A stretch of 64,000 nucleotides of DNA from Streptomyces sp. L2 (GCF_004124325.1 NZ_QBDT01000001.1:4464001-4528000), one strand, 5' to 3'. Shown: positions 49,821-58,259, numbered from the stretch's first letter. Translations and numbers: made by a program. The notes: generated from the letters alone by a model not told the origin.

Positions 49821-50894
49821 ATGAGTGCCAGTTCTTACAGGAGCCAGCTGGACCGCAAAATGAGCGATCGGGCTGCGGCCGAGAAGAAGGTCGGCGAGTT
49901 CCGGACGAAGGAGGCCGATCGACGCGGCAAGGCCACCAGGGAGCGGTTGGCCGCGGACAAGACGAGCACGCCCAGCACCAAGGCGAGCAGACTGCGCTCA
50001 GCGCAGAGGTACGAGGACGAGGCCAACAAGGCAAGTCGTGACGCTGGCACTTGGAGCACCAAGGTCGGCAAGCTCAGCGAGGAGATCTCCGACCTGTCGG
50101 CGAAGCTGGCCAAGGCCGAGGCGGCGGAGCGAACGGCTGCCGAGAAGGCCCGCCAGCGCGCGTGGCAGCAGACCGAACGCCGTGCCGCGGCCGAACAGCG
50201 GAAGATCGAGAGCCGCCTGTCGGCGACAGAGGGGCAGGTGCACACGGTGCTGAGGAAACTGCGGGCCCCCAAGCCGGAAATGCTCCGGGTGCTTCTCCTG
50301 GGCGCCGCTTCCGACGGAAGCCTGCGCATCGGCCGTGAGCAGGAGCGGATCCGTACGATCGTGCAGCGGGCGACTCACCGGGATCTGGTCGAGCTGGAAG
50401 CCCACCCGGCTGCGACAGCGGACACCCTCCTCGACGCCCTTCCCCGGTTCCGTCCTCACATCGTCCACTTCTCCGGACACAGCGGGGAGGACCTGCTGGA
50501 GTTCGAGCAGGACGTCGACGGCTTCCACGACAGCGCCCTCGTCAGCGCCGGCGCCTTCGCCCGGGCCATCGCAGCCGTGGACGAGAAGCCGCTGCTCGTC
50601 ATACTCAACTCCTGCCACTCCGCCGCGCAGGCGGAGGGTCTCGTCGAAATCGTCCCCTTCGCGATCGGCATGGCCGACTCCATCGGCGACATCGACGCCA
50701 TCACGTACGCGGCACGGTTCTACGCCGCCATTGCCGAAGGACAGTCCGTCCAGGGCGCGCATCTGCTCGGCCGGGCGGCGGTCGAGATGAACGGGCTGCC
50801 GGATCACGAAGTACCCGTCCTCACCTGCACCCCGGACGTCGACGCCGGTGCGACGCAGTTGGTGACGCCGCCTCCGGCCTCGGAGACCGCGTAA
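49821..50894 (+). CDS. Coiled-coil protein with CHAT (caspase-like) protease domain
   Basis: The product has 357 residues. Residues about 1-150 are charged coiled coil (KLSEEISDLSAKLAKAEAAE). The C-terminal part is a CHAT-like domain: an N-terminal strand EMLRVLLLGAASDG, catalytic His in PHIVHFSGHSGEDL and catalytic Cys in LLVILNSCHSAAQAEG. CHAT proteases serve in bacterial immunity and regulated self-killing, normally with partner genes. No obvious sensor is adjacent. ATG 49821 follows GGGAGGGAAG. It converges on the nuclease-like gene at 51037-52608. Confidence 0.8.
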   Translation: MSASSYRSQLDRKMSDRAAAEKKVGEFRTKEADRRGKATRERLAADKTSTPSTKASRLRSAQRYEDEANKASRDAGTWSTKVGKLSEEISDLSAKLAKAEAAERTAAEKARQRAWQQTERRAAAEQRKIESRLSATEGQVHTVLRKLRAPKPEMLRVLLLGAASDGSLRIGREQERIRTIVQRATHRDLVELEAHPAATADTLLDALPRFRPHIVHFSGHSGEDLLEFEQDVDGFHDSALVSAGAFARAIAAVDEKPLLVILNSCHSAAQAEGLVEIVPFAIGMADSIGDIDAITYAARFYAAIAEGQSVQGAHLLGRAAVEMNGLPDHEVPVLTCTPDVDAGATQLVTPPPASETA

Positions 50895-51036
50895 CTATCA
50901 GGAATGATGGTGCGCGACACGGATGCCCGGAGACTGGTGTGACTGGGCGCGTTGATTGGCCAGATGAGCCTGAGCTGATGGATCCTTGCGAGTAGTGAAG
51001 CGCCGTGCGACTTCGGCTGGCCAAGGTATACGGAAG

Positions 51037-52608
51037 TCAGGAGAGGATCTCCCCGTACTGAGCCAGCAGCGCCCGCAGCTGAAGCGCTTTGCCGTCGCTG
51101 AGGCCCTGGAGACGGTTCTTGTTGTTGCGCTTCCACCTGGCGAGCGCCTTCTCCTGCTCGTCGCCGAGAGTCAGGCTCGGCCGTATATGCCCCTGCGCCG
51201 ACCCGAAATCCGCCAGCTGCTGGAGCATCGATGCCCACTGGTCTCCGCGTTGGTTCCAGGTCCATCCCGGCAACGCCTCGAGTTCGGCCTCCTGAGCGGC
51301 CGACAGCACACCGCGGCGGGTACGCCAGGAGTTCAACCACATGCCGACGGGGCAGCCTTTCCACTCATCGCGCTGTTTGATCTGCGAGACAGAGCGGCCG
51401 GTGGCGGCGCAGAACTGCCGGATCATTGCGACCTTCGTGTCGTGTGCGTCCTGGTAGGGGTCCCAGGACCAACCAGGCACCCTTTCCAAGGCCTCAAGCT
51501 GATCGCCAGGCAAGTCTTCTCCGCGGGCGATCAACTCTGCACGCCGTTCACGGAGATTGTTCGCCCAGACGGTCGCATCGCGGCGGGAGAGCACTTGCTC
51601 ACGCTCGCTCAGGTTCGTCAGTTCGGCCCACCGCAGATAGCGGTCGTAGCCGGCCCAGAAGCCAGCCTCGTGCGCGGTCTGGGCCGACCAGCTGGCGATC
51701 GTCGCGATGCGCTCGGCCCGGTCACTTCGAAGGCGGTCGGTGCGCTGCAGATCCCGCTGCTTGCGACACCAACGCCCCAGACTCCGCCCAGCTACGCGGA
51801 CCTCGTCCGAGGGGTAGCAGTCGCCGACGTCGGCCGCGTAGTCAACCAGGCCCTCAAACATGGAGTCCCACGCATCGTTCTGCGCCGAGTACTCCAGCCT
51901 TCGTGCTGCCTGCTCACCAAGGCGCGTGCGGATCCACATGCGGGCCGTCTCTTCCGCCTGCGGCGCGTTCAGGGCACGGTAGTGCTCGGCCATGGCCGGG
52001 GTCAGCAGGCCCAATATCGCCAGGTGGTCGAGGATGTCGGCTGCGGCGGCCTCCGGCTCGGCGAGAAATCCGACCTGCACGTCGAAGGTCGGGTCGAGGA
52101 GGTCGAGCGGTGCCTCCCTGATACGCACCACGGTCCAGCCGGCGTCGCGCAGCCGCCGGGACTTCGCGATGTCCGTAGCGCGCGACTTCTCGGTCCCATG
52201 GAAGTAGGACCCGTCGAACTCGAGAACCAGGCGGAGTCCTTCGGTATCTATCAGCATGTCAACCCGCTCGACCTGTCCGGTATGAACGGCATCACGGTCG
52301 ACGTCGATCGGAAGGACGGTACTGAGTTCGGCCTTCAACCGCAGTTCCTGCGCCGATGTCTGGCGCAGGCGGCAGGTCGGGCAGCCGGTGCCGTAGCGCT
52401 TACGGAACCCTCCCGTACGGTTGTTCACCACGGCCTTCCACGGCTCGTGCTCGTCAGGGAAGTCCGGGCAGTTCCACCACACTCTCCGGTTGGCCCCGAC
52501 AGTCAGCTCGTCCGCTGCGATGCCGGACCGATCGACGTTCAGCGTCGCGGCCAACTCCGGTTTCACCGTCGACAATCTGTTCGCATCCGTGATCGGGAAT
52601 GCCCCCAC
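51037..52608 (-). CDS. Zinc-ribbon, nuclease-like protein with helicase-associated repeats
   Basis: The product has 523 residues. A zinc-ribbon-like N-terminus (residues about 38-85) reads VWWNCPDFPDEHEPW and ends GTGCPTCRLRQ. A Vsr-type PD-(D/E)XK core follows (about 105-165): ERVDMLIDTEGLRLVLEFDG, then WTVVRIREAPLDLL. The C-terminal half has two or three helicase-associated (HA) units built around a WSW/WTW motif (VPGWSWDPYQDAH, LPGWTWNQRGDQW) that usually bind DNA. No helicase motor is present. It looks like a stand-alone DNA endonuclease of defence type. GTG 52608 has GGAAGGAAG upstream. Confidence 0.75.
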   Translation of the reverse strand: MGAFPITDANRLSTVKPELAATLNVDRSGIAADELTVGANRRVWWNCPDFPDEHEPWKAVVNNRTGGFRKRYGTGCPTCRLRQTSAQELRLKAELSTVLPIDVDRDAVHTGQVERVDMLIDTEGLRLVLEFDGSYFHGTEKSRATDIAKSRRLRDAGWTVVRIREAPLDLLDPTFDVQVGFLAEPEAAAADILDHLAILGLLTPAMAEHYRALNAPQAEETARMWIRTRLGEQAARRLEYSAQNDAWDSMFEGLVDYAADVGDCYPSDEVRVAGRSLGRWCRKQRDLQRTDRLRSDRAERIATIASWSAQTAHEAGFWAGYDRYLRWAELTNLSEREQVLSRRDATVWANNLRERRAELIARGEDLPGDQLEALERVPGWSWDPYQDAHDTKVAMIRQFCAATGRSVSQIKQRDEWKGCPVGMWLNSWRTRRGVLSAAQEAELEALPGWTWNQRGDQWASMLQQLADFGSAQGHIRPSLTLGDEQEKALARWKRNNKNRLQGLSDGKALQLRALLAQYGEILS

Positions 52609-52702
52609 CGCAACTTCCTTCCCCCAGGGTCGTCGAGGCCACCGTAGGTGCTACCCCTCGACACTCGGGCTGGGATAGTCGGGGCGCACTGGTCCATCCC
52701 GC

Positions 52703-52861
52703 TCAGTTGCCGTACGTGACGAGCAGGATGAAGCCGACGCCGAAAACCGCGAACAACAGCAGGCAGCCGAGCATCTGCCGACCCTGCGCCTCCGCTCGCG
52801 CGGCCTCATACCGCGCGATGCCTCGGGCCACTCCTCGCGCGATCTTCTCGTCGTCGTCCAC
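52703..52861 (-). CDS. Small membrane protein (52 residues)
   Basis: A short charged start (VDDDEKIARGVARGIARYEA) is followed by a single membrane helix (LLLFAVFGVGFILLVTYGN) at the very end, as in tail-anchored micro-proteins. The codon usage has the GC-rich third position of a real gene. GTG 52861 has AGGGG at seven bases. Function is unknown. Confidence 0.5.
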   Translation of the reverse strand: MDDDEKIARGVARGIARYEAARAEAQGRQMLGCLLLFAVFGVGFILLVTYGN

Positions 52862-53073
52862 GTCCGCCCCTGTATTGTCCGGCCGTATGTTGTGGCACCA
52901 AATTCAACCGGCAGTCGCTCGCGGGGTGCAAGCGTGATCACGCTGCAGGCCGTCCGGCCGGATGGTCACGAGGCGGCTGATTCGGAGCTGTGCTCAACTG
53001 GCCAAGTCAGCCGCTCACTGGCCCACTGAAGCGTTCAGTCACAACAGGAAGCCGTCGCGGTCACCCCAACTCA

Positions 53074-53132
53074 TTGACGAGCATCTATGTGTTGCGTCAT
53101 ACTCCACTCATAGATGCTCATCTATGAGTGGA
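53074..53132 (+). promoter_or_regulatory. ArsR-type palindromic operator and promoter
   Basis: Perfect 14-base arms TCCACTCATAGATG (53103-53116) and CATCTATGAGTGGA (53119-53132) meet around CT. TTGACG at 53074 and CATACT at 53098 form a promoter whose start would fall in the palindrome. CATCTATG also occurs at 53082. The core equals the arsR operator motif at 47957-48041. Confidence 0.75.
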
Positions 53133-53140
53133 GGCGAGTC

Positions 53141-53314
53141 ATGTCATCTCTCCGTACCTCGTTCCGCCGGCTCCTCAGCACGCGCCGGTCGGCGTACGTG
53201 GCCGGCGTTCAGTTCTGCGACGGCTGCGCGGGGGTGACCGACCGCGTCACCCGAGCGGCGGCCCACCACAGCAGCCAGAAGGTCAAGCTGACCTCCCGCA
53301 CCATCCACATCTGA
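53141..53314 (+). CDS. Small CxxC protein under the ArsR palindrome
   Basis: This 57-residue basic protein has an Arg-rich N-terminus (MSSLRTSFRRLLSTRRSAYV) and the motif QFCDGCAGVTDRVTRAA. The CDGC pair could bind metal or arsenite or form a disulfide. ATG 53141 has GGAGG at six bases. It is the first gene after the perfect ArsR-type operator and is followed after 14 bases by the aminotransferase gene, so it is a real arsenic-controlled gene. I know no characterised family. Confidence 0.7.
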   Translation: MSSLRTSFRRLLSTRRSAYVAGVQFCDGCAGVTDRVTRAAAHHSSQKVKLTSRTIHI

Positions 53315-53328
53315 CCGTGAGGACCCCC

Positions 53329-54534
53329 GTGAACCCGCTCCGCCCCGCCGCGCGCGCCGCCGCCGTCCCGCCCTCGGCGACCGCCGCGCTCGACGCCCAC
53401 GCCAAGGCCCTCGCCGCCGCCGGAGCCCCGGTCATCAACCTCACCAGCGGCGAACCGGCGTTCGCCACCGTGGAACCCGCGGCCCGCGCGGCGGAGCAGG
53501 CCATAGCCGAGGACTTCACGCGCTACACCCCCGCCGCCGGCATCCCCGCCCTTCGTACCGCGATCGCCGCCCGTCTCAACCGCTACGGCACCGAGTGCGA
53601 AGCAGCGGAGGTCGTCGTCACCGCGGGCGCCAAGCAGGCCCTCCACTACGCGTTCACCGCCCTCCTCGAACCGGGCGACGAGGTTCTCGTCCCGGCCCCG
53701 TACTGGGTCAGCTACCCACACCTGATCACCCTGGCCGGCGGCAAGCCCGTACCGGTCCAGCCCGAAACCGGCAACGGCCTGAAGGTCACCCCGGAGCAAC
53801 TGCGCGCCGCCGTCACCAGCCGCACGCGGGTCCTCCTCCTGAACAGCCCGGCCAACCCCTCGGGCGTCGTCTACAGCCGCATCGAACTGGCGGCCCTGGC
53901 CGAGGTCGCGGCCGACCACGACCTCGCCATCATCAGCGACGAGATCTGCGACCACTGGGTCTTCGGCGACGCACGGTTCGCCTCCGTCGCCTCCCTCGGA
54001 CCCGAGATCGCGTCCCGCACCGTCACCATCGGCGGCGTCTCGAAGACCTTCGCGATGACCGGCTGGCGCATCGGATGGCTGGCCGCCCCCACCGAACTGA
54101 CCACCGCCGTAGCCGCCCTGCAGAGTCACACCGCGTCAGCACCGTCCTCCATCTCCCAACGGGCAGCACTCGGCGCGCTGTCCGCTGACCTGGGAGCCGA
54201 GCTGGAGCGCCGCCGCGCCGAGCTGGACGCCCGGCGCCTCACCACCATCAAGGCCCTCGACGACACCCCCGGCCTGCAGGTCGCCGGCACCCCCGAGGGC
54301 GCCTTCTTCCTCCTCGCCGATGTCACCGGGCTGTACGGCAAGACCTACGGCGACCGTTCCATCACCTCCGCCGCCGACTTCGCCGAACTCCTCCTGGCCG
54401 AGGCCAACGTGGCAGTCGTCCCAGGCACCGATTTCGCCGCACCCAACCACGTCCGGATCTCCTACACAGTGCCGCCCGAGCTACTGAGAGAGGCGCTCGA
54501 TCGCCTGGCCGACTTTGTCTCCGCCCTGAACTGA
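53329..54534 (+). CDS. Class I aminotransferase (aspartate aminotransferase type)
   Basis: This 401-residue PLP enzyme of fold type I has PLP Lys in GGVSKTFAMTGWRIGWL, Asn/Asp in LLNSPANPSGVV and AIISDEICDHWVF, and the C-terminal Arg in PNHVRISYTVPPEL. It starts at GTG 53329. It is co-transcribed with the CxxC protein under an ArsR-type operator. The natural amino donor is unknown. In this island it may convert an arsenic-containing keto acid to an amino acid (speculative). Confidence 0.9.
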   Translation: MNPLRPAARAAAVPPSATAALDAHAKALAAAGAPVINLTSGEPAFATVEPAARAAEQAIAEDFTRYTPAAGIPALRTAIAARLNRYGTECEAAEVVVTAGAKQALHYAFTALLEPGDEVLVPAPYWVSYPHLITLAGGKPVPVQPETGNGLKVTPEQLRAAVTSRTRVLLLNSPANPSGVVYSRIELAALAEVAADHDLAIISDEICDHWVFGDARFASVASLGPEIASRTVTIGGVSKTFAMTGWRIGWLAAPTELTTAVAALQSHTASAPSSISQRAALGALSADLGAELERRRAELDARRLTTIKALDDTPGLQVAGTPEGAFFLLADVTGLYGKTYGDRSITSAADFAELLLAEANVAVVPGTDFAAPNHVRISYTVPPELLREALDRLADFVSALN

Positions 54535-54793
54535 CCGATGCGGCGAGCACCCGGCCGACGGATCGAGTGGAGGAGCGAGCCGCCCGCCCCATGGGTTAGT
54601 GCGTCACTAGGCCAGGCGGGTGAGTCATGAGCTTCTGCTGTCGCCCGAGCCGGATATGCGTGCGCCTGGCTCCCGGCTTCAGCCGCAGGAGCGACGACGT
54701 GCTTGACCTGCGGCGAAGGGACCGCGTTTTGAAATCGCGCCTCAGCCGTTTTGAGGGCTGCGGGGTGTCCTGCGCTGACATGCGCGAAGGTGG
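54535..54793. other. Gene-free stretch at the right end of the island
   Basis: About 260 bases between the aminotransferase stop and the att-like repeat. No gene is supported; a short inverted repeat (CTCAGCCGTTTTGAGGGC region) is the only structure I see. Confidence 0.5.
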
Positions 54794-54955
54794 TTTTCGA
54801 CAGATCCCACGAAGGCGGGGATCTGTCGGAAAACGTGTCTGGAACCCAGGCCCGGTGAGCTGTGGGTCGCAGGTCTGTCGCCGACAGGTTGTGTGGGCCG
54901 ATTGGGTCCACCGCGGTCAGTGTAGCGGGTGGGCGGGGGCACGCATCGTAGACAC
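54794..54955. repeat. Right copy of the tRNA-linked direct repeat with an att-like inverted repeat
   Basis: Bases 54809-54955 repeat 28292-28440, from ACGAAGGCGGGGATCTGTCG onward. Here the left side is not tRNA but TTTTCGACAGATCCC (54794-54808). This is the complement of the right arm GGGATCTGTCGGAAAA apart from one missing base. The core is thus two 15-16-base arms around ACGAAGGCG, the layout of a recombinase crossover site. The core bases equal the tRNA 5' end. Confidence 0.7.
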
Positions 54956-54956
54956 C

Positions 54957-55025
54957 TGACGGAACCCTTTGAGGCGGGGCAGGGCCTGGCCGAGGGGTTC
55001 GGTGCGGTGAAGTGGTTCCTCGCTG
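54957..55025 (-). pseudogene. Remnant of a second copy of the island transposase gene
   Basis: The minus-strand translation reads LHRTEPLGQALPRLKGFRQ. The intact transposase has FNRTEHLRQ and GRRLKGFRQ at the matching place. The remnant joins the right repeat directly, so about 180 bases encoding the C-terminal end are lost. It implies a second, mostly deleted element next to the island. Confidence 0.65.
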
Positions 55026-55027
55026 CC

Positions 55028-56302
55028 TCAGTTCGGTCGGCGCCTGGCGGTGGCGCTGCCTTCGTCGGTTGGCCGGGTGGCGGACCCCGTGCCCTCGGCG
55101 AGTCCCGATCCCGCCGCCGGTACGGCCGCGAGGGCCGAGATCGCCGCGAGGGTGGTGAAGAGGGCTGGGTAGCCGCCGAGTTGCAGTGCGAGGGCGGCTC
55201 CGGCGAACGGGGCTACCGCGGAGGCGGCGGTGGCCGGTGCCCCCAGGAGGGCGGAGAGGTGGGCGTAGTGGGTGGTTCCCCAGCGGTCGCTGACGGCTGT
55301 GGCCTGGAGCAGGGGGAGGTTGCCGCGTACTGCTCCGGCGGCGACGGCGACGCCGAGGAGGAGGGGGAAGGGGCCGGGGGTCAGGGCGAGGGCCATGGTG
55401 GTGGCTCCGCCCAGGGCGATCAGGGTGACGGTGCGGGTGGTGACGCCGGTATGGCCGGCGAGGGTGGCGTACAGGGTGCGGCCCAGTGTCTGGCCCGCGC
55501 CTCCCAGGCCGAGGGCCCACGCGGCGGCTGCGGGGCTCGTGCCACGGCTGATCAGGAGCGGCACGAGGGCGATGACGACGGCGTACATGGCGAAGCTGTT
55601 CAGCGTGAGTGCGGCCGTGAGCATCAGGAAGGACCGGCTGCGGACCACGCGTCCGGGTGCGGTGGACGGGCCGGCGGACAGTGCGGGTGCGGGAGGCCAG
55701 GGTGCTCGCAGGGCGAAGGCGTGGGCCGGGACGGTCACGAGCGCCAGGATCAGTGCCAGGACCGTGTAGGTGGCGCGCCAGCCCAGGTGGCCGGCGAGTG
55801 CGGCGGTCAGCGGGGCGAAGGCGGTGGAGGCGAGTCCGCCCGCGAACGTGACGGTGGTCAGGGCTCGTACGCGCTGCTCGCCCCACCAGCGGGTGAGGGC
55901 GGCGAAGGCGGGCTGGTAGAAGGTGGCGGCCATGGAGACCCCGGCCAGCAGCCAGGCCGCCGTGAAGACCGGCAGGGTGGAGGCGTGGGCGACGGCCAGT
56001 ACGGCCACGACGCCGATCAGGGAGCCCGCCGTCATCACGGCGCGTGGTCCTCGCCGGTCGATGACGCGGCCGACGAGGACGCCGGTGAGCGCCGAGACCA
56101 GGAGCGCGCCGGAGAAGGCGGCCGTCGTGGCGGTCGCCGGCCAGCCCGTGCCGGCGGTGATCCGCGGGTTCAGGACGGGGAAGGCGTAGTAGACGATTCC
56201 CCAGCCGGTGATCTGGGTGGCGCAGAGGGCTGGCAGGGCGGCGCGCGGCCGTGATCGGTCCCCCGCGCCGATCACGGCCCCGCCGGTCCGGAGATCCTTC
56301 AT
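55028..56302 (-). CDS. MFS transporter of the flanking ars block
   Basis: This 424-residue protein has twelve membrane helices. The MFS loop motif is GRVIDRRGPRAVMTAG, and GWGIVYYAFPVL lies in helix 1. The monocarboxylate-porter-like beginning (ATQITGWGIVYYAF) is shared with MFS proteins found beside arsR genes. ATG 56302 is 13 bases from the flavoprotein stop, so the two are co-transcribed. A role in arsenic compound efflux is plausible (context). Confidence 0.88.
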   Translation of the reverse strand: MKDLRTGGAVIGAGDRSRPRAALPALCATQITGWGIVYYAFPVLNPRITAGTGWPATATTAAFSGALLVSALTGVLVGRVIDRRGPRAVMTAGSLIGVVAVLAVAHASTLPVFTAAWLLAGVSMAATFYQPAFAALTRWWGEQRVRALTTVTFAGGLASTAFAPLTAALAGHLGWRATYTVLALILALVTVPAHAFALRAPWPPAPALSAGPSTAPGRVVRSRSFLMLTAALTLNSFAMYAVVIALVPLLISRGTSPAAAAWALGLGGAGQTLGRTLYATLAGHTGVTTRTVTLIALGGATTMALALTPGPFPLLLGVAVAAGAVRGNLPLLQATAVSDRWGTTHYAHLSALLGAPATAASAVAPFAGAALALQLGGYPALFTTLAAISALAAVPAAGSGLAEGTGSATRPTDEGSATARRRPN

Positions 56303-56315
56303 CGGCAGGGGCTGT

Positions 56316-57683
56316 TCAGCAGCCGCCGGTGGACGCCGGGGCCTGCGTGTCCGCGCCGATCTGGAGGACCGCCGGTGCGCCGCAGCAGCCGCCCGCTGCG
56401 CCGCTCTGGGTGGCGTCGGGGGTCTCGTAGAGGCCGGCGCCGCCGCACACGCCGGTTTCGGGGAGGGTCAGTTCCACGCGTTCGGCGGACTCGTGGTCGC
56501 CCGCGATCGCCGCGGTGATGGAGCGGGCCTGCTCGTAGCCGGTCAGGGCGAGGAACGTGGGGGCGCGGCCGTAGGACTTCATGCCGGCCAGGTGGACGCC
56601 CTGCTCGGGGTGGGCGAGTTCCTTGACGCCGTGCGGGTAGACCGTGCCGCAGGAGTGGACGTTGGGGTCGATGAGCGGGGCGAGCGCGGTCGGGGCCTGG
56701 AGGCGTTCGTCGAGGCCGAGGCGGAGCTCGGAGAGGAAGGAGAGGTCCGGGCGGAAGCCGGTCAGGACGATGACCTCGTCGACCGGGTCGAGGCGTCGGC
56801 CGTCCTCCGCGCGGAGGACCAGGCTGTCGCCGTCGGTGTCCACGGCCTGGGTGCGGAAGCCGGTGACCGCGCTCGCGTGGCCGGCCTCGACGGCAGCCTT
56901 CGCGCGCAGGCCGAGGGCCCCGCGGGCGGGAAGCTGGTCGGCCTCGCCGCCGCCGTAGGTCGAGCCGGTGATGCCGCGGCGCAGGATCCACACCGCGTGC
57001 GTGCCCGGCTCCCGCTCCGCCAGGTCGGCGAGGTACGCGAGGGCGGTGAAGGCGGAGGCCCCGGATCCGACGACGGCGGTGCGCCGGCCGGCGTAGCGGG
57101 CGCGCACAGCGGGGTCGGTGAGGTCGGGGACACGGTAGGAGATGTGGTCGGCGGCCGCCTTCTCCCCTACGGCGGGCAGGCCGTCGGCGCCCATCGGGCT
57201 CGGCGTGGACCAGGTGCCGGAGGCGTCGATGACGGCACGGGCGGCGATGCGCGCCTCCTGGCCGTCCGACGACTCCACGTGCACCGTGAAGGGCTGCTCG
57301 TCCCGGCCGGCGTCGACGACGCGGTCACGCCCCGCGCGGGCCACACCGGTCACCCTCGCGCCGTAGCGGACCTTGTCGCCCAGGGTGTCGGCCAGCGGCT
57401 GGAGGTACCGCTCGGCCCAGTCGCCACCCGTGGGGTACGCGGCACCGTCGGGCCGGGTCCAGCCGGTCGGAGCCAGCAGCTTCTCGGCGGCCGGGTCGAT
57501 GACCTCCGCCCACGGCGAGAACAGCCGCACATGCGCCCACTCCCGTACGGCGGCACCGGCCGACGCACCTGCCTCCAGGACCAGCGGTTCGATACCGCGC
57601 TCGACGAGACGGGCGGCGGCGGCCAGCCCGATGGGGCCCGCACCGATGACGACAACAGGCAGCTGGTCGGTCCTGGCACTCAC
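56316..57683 (-). CDS. Flavin-dependent monooxygenase-like protein with Cys-rich tail
   Basis: The product has 455 residues. The FAD site is VVIGAGPIGLAAAARLVERG, and the NADPH site lies in TAVVGSGASAFTALAYLAD. HVRLFSPWAEVID follows the FAD site, as in ars-linked flavoproteins. The last 50 residues carry Cys motifs TGVCGGAG, GGCCGAPAVL and a final TGGC, which could bind As(III). It starts at GTG 57683 with AAAGGGGAA upstream. It is divergent from an arsR and followed by an MFS gene. It probably oxidises or handles arsenicals (inference). Confidence 0.85.
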   Translation of the reverse strand: MSARTDQLPVVVIGAGPIGLAAAARLVERGIEPLVLEAGASAGAAVREWAHVRLFSPWAEVIDPAAEKLLAPTGWTRPDGAAYPTGGDWAERYLQPLADTLGDKVRYGARVTGVARAGRDRVVDAGRDEQPFTVHVESSDGQEARIAARAVIDASGTWSTPSPMGADGLPAVGEKAAADHISYRVPDLTDPAVRARYAGRRTAVVGSGASAFTALAYLADLAEREPGTHAVWILRRGITGSTYGGGEADQLPARGALGLRAKAAVEAGHASAVTGFRTQAVDTDGDSLVLRAEDGRRLDPVDEVIVLTGFRPDLSFLSELRLGLDERLQAPTALAPLIDPNVHSCGTVYPHGVKELAHPEQGVHLAGMKSYGRAPTFLALTGYEQARSITAAIAGDHESAERVELTLPETGVCGGAGLYETPDATQSGAAGGCCGAPAVLQIGADTQAPASTGGC

Positions 57684-57749
57684 GGCATTCCCCTTTACTT
57701 CGACGATCGTCGATGGCTTGTGGGGTCAGCATGGCACCTGATTTGATAG

Positions 57750-57853
57750 ACGTCAACATAGACGTTCATCGAATTATTGACACTCGCGTGAGGGGCGGCC
57801 GGCCGCGCCTGGGCGTTTTGATTCGATGTATGTCAACGTAGACGTATGTCGAA
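57750..57853. promoter_or_regulatory. Two copies of a 24-base operator between flavoprotein and arsR genes
   Basis: Imperfect copies at 57750-57773 and 57830-57853 share GTCAAC-TAGACGT and TCGAA. The second overlaps the arsR start codon, which suggests autoregulation. Confidence 0.55.
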
Positions 57854-58220
57854 CTCGAAGGCGCTGCCGCTGATCGAACCGGACTACGACGCCGCGGTGC
57901 CCTGTTGCCCGCCCCTCACCGAGCGGGCGTTCACGGCGGAGGAGGCCGAGACCGCCGCCCGGATGTTCAAGGCGCTCGGTGACCCCGTGCGGCTGCGGTT
58001 GTTCTCGGCGGTGGCCTCGCACGAGGGCGGCGAGGCGTGCGTGTGCGACATCTCCGACGTGGGCGTGTCCCAGCCGACCGTCTCCCACCACCTGAAGAAG
58101 CTCCGGGAGGCCGGCCTGCTCACCTCCGAGCGGCGCGGCACCTGGGTGTACTACCGCGTGGAGCCGTCCGTCCTGGCCGCGATGGGCCGGCTGCTGACGC
58201 TCGGCCCGACCGCGGCTTGA
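57846..58220 (+). CDS. ArsR-family regulator of the flanking ars block
   Basis: The product has 124 residues. The winged helix reads ALGDPVRLRLFSAVASHEGG and SQPTVSHHLKKLREAGLLTS, with arsenic box GEACVCDISDV and an N-terminal Cys pair in AVPCCPPL. It is divergent from the flavoprotein-MFS operon, with two operator repeats between. The start ATG 57846 lies inside one of them. Confidence 0.92.
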   Translation: MSNSKALPLIEPDYDAAVPCCPPLTERAFTAEEAETAARMFKALGDPVRLRLFSAVASHEGGEACVCDISDVGVSQPTVSHHLKKLREAGLLTSERRGTWVYYRVEPSVLAAMGRLLTLGPTAA

Positions 58221-58259
58221 GCAGGGCGACGGCCTTCAGCTGAACAGGGCGACGGCCTT

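Larger units (their letters stand above)
28294..54830. mobile_element. Putative integrated genomic island carrying an arsenic locus
   Basis: The interval is bounded by direct repeats that include the 5' end of tRNA-Arg(CCU). Transposase-like and recombinase-like genes lie at its left end, and accessory cargo fills it: arsenic resistance, arsenic biosynthesis-type enzymes, and defence-type genes. The order is tRNA, repeat, transposase, recombinase, cargo, repeat. I saw no conjugation or replication gene, so self-transfer is not supported. Confidence 0.65.

Noticed and set aside
53329..54534. Assignment of the aminotransferase as a housekeeping aspartate aminotransferase.
   Set aside because: The operon with a CxxC micro-protein under an ArsR-type palindrome argues for an arsenic-linked function; the substrate stays open.
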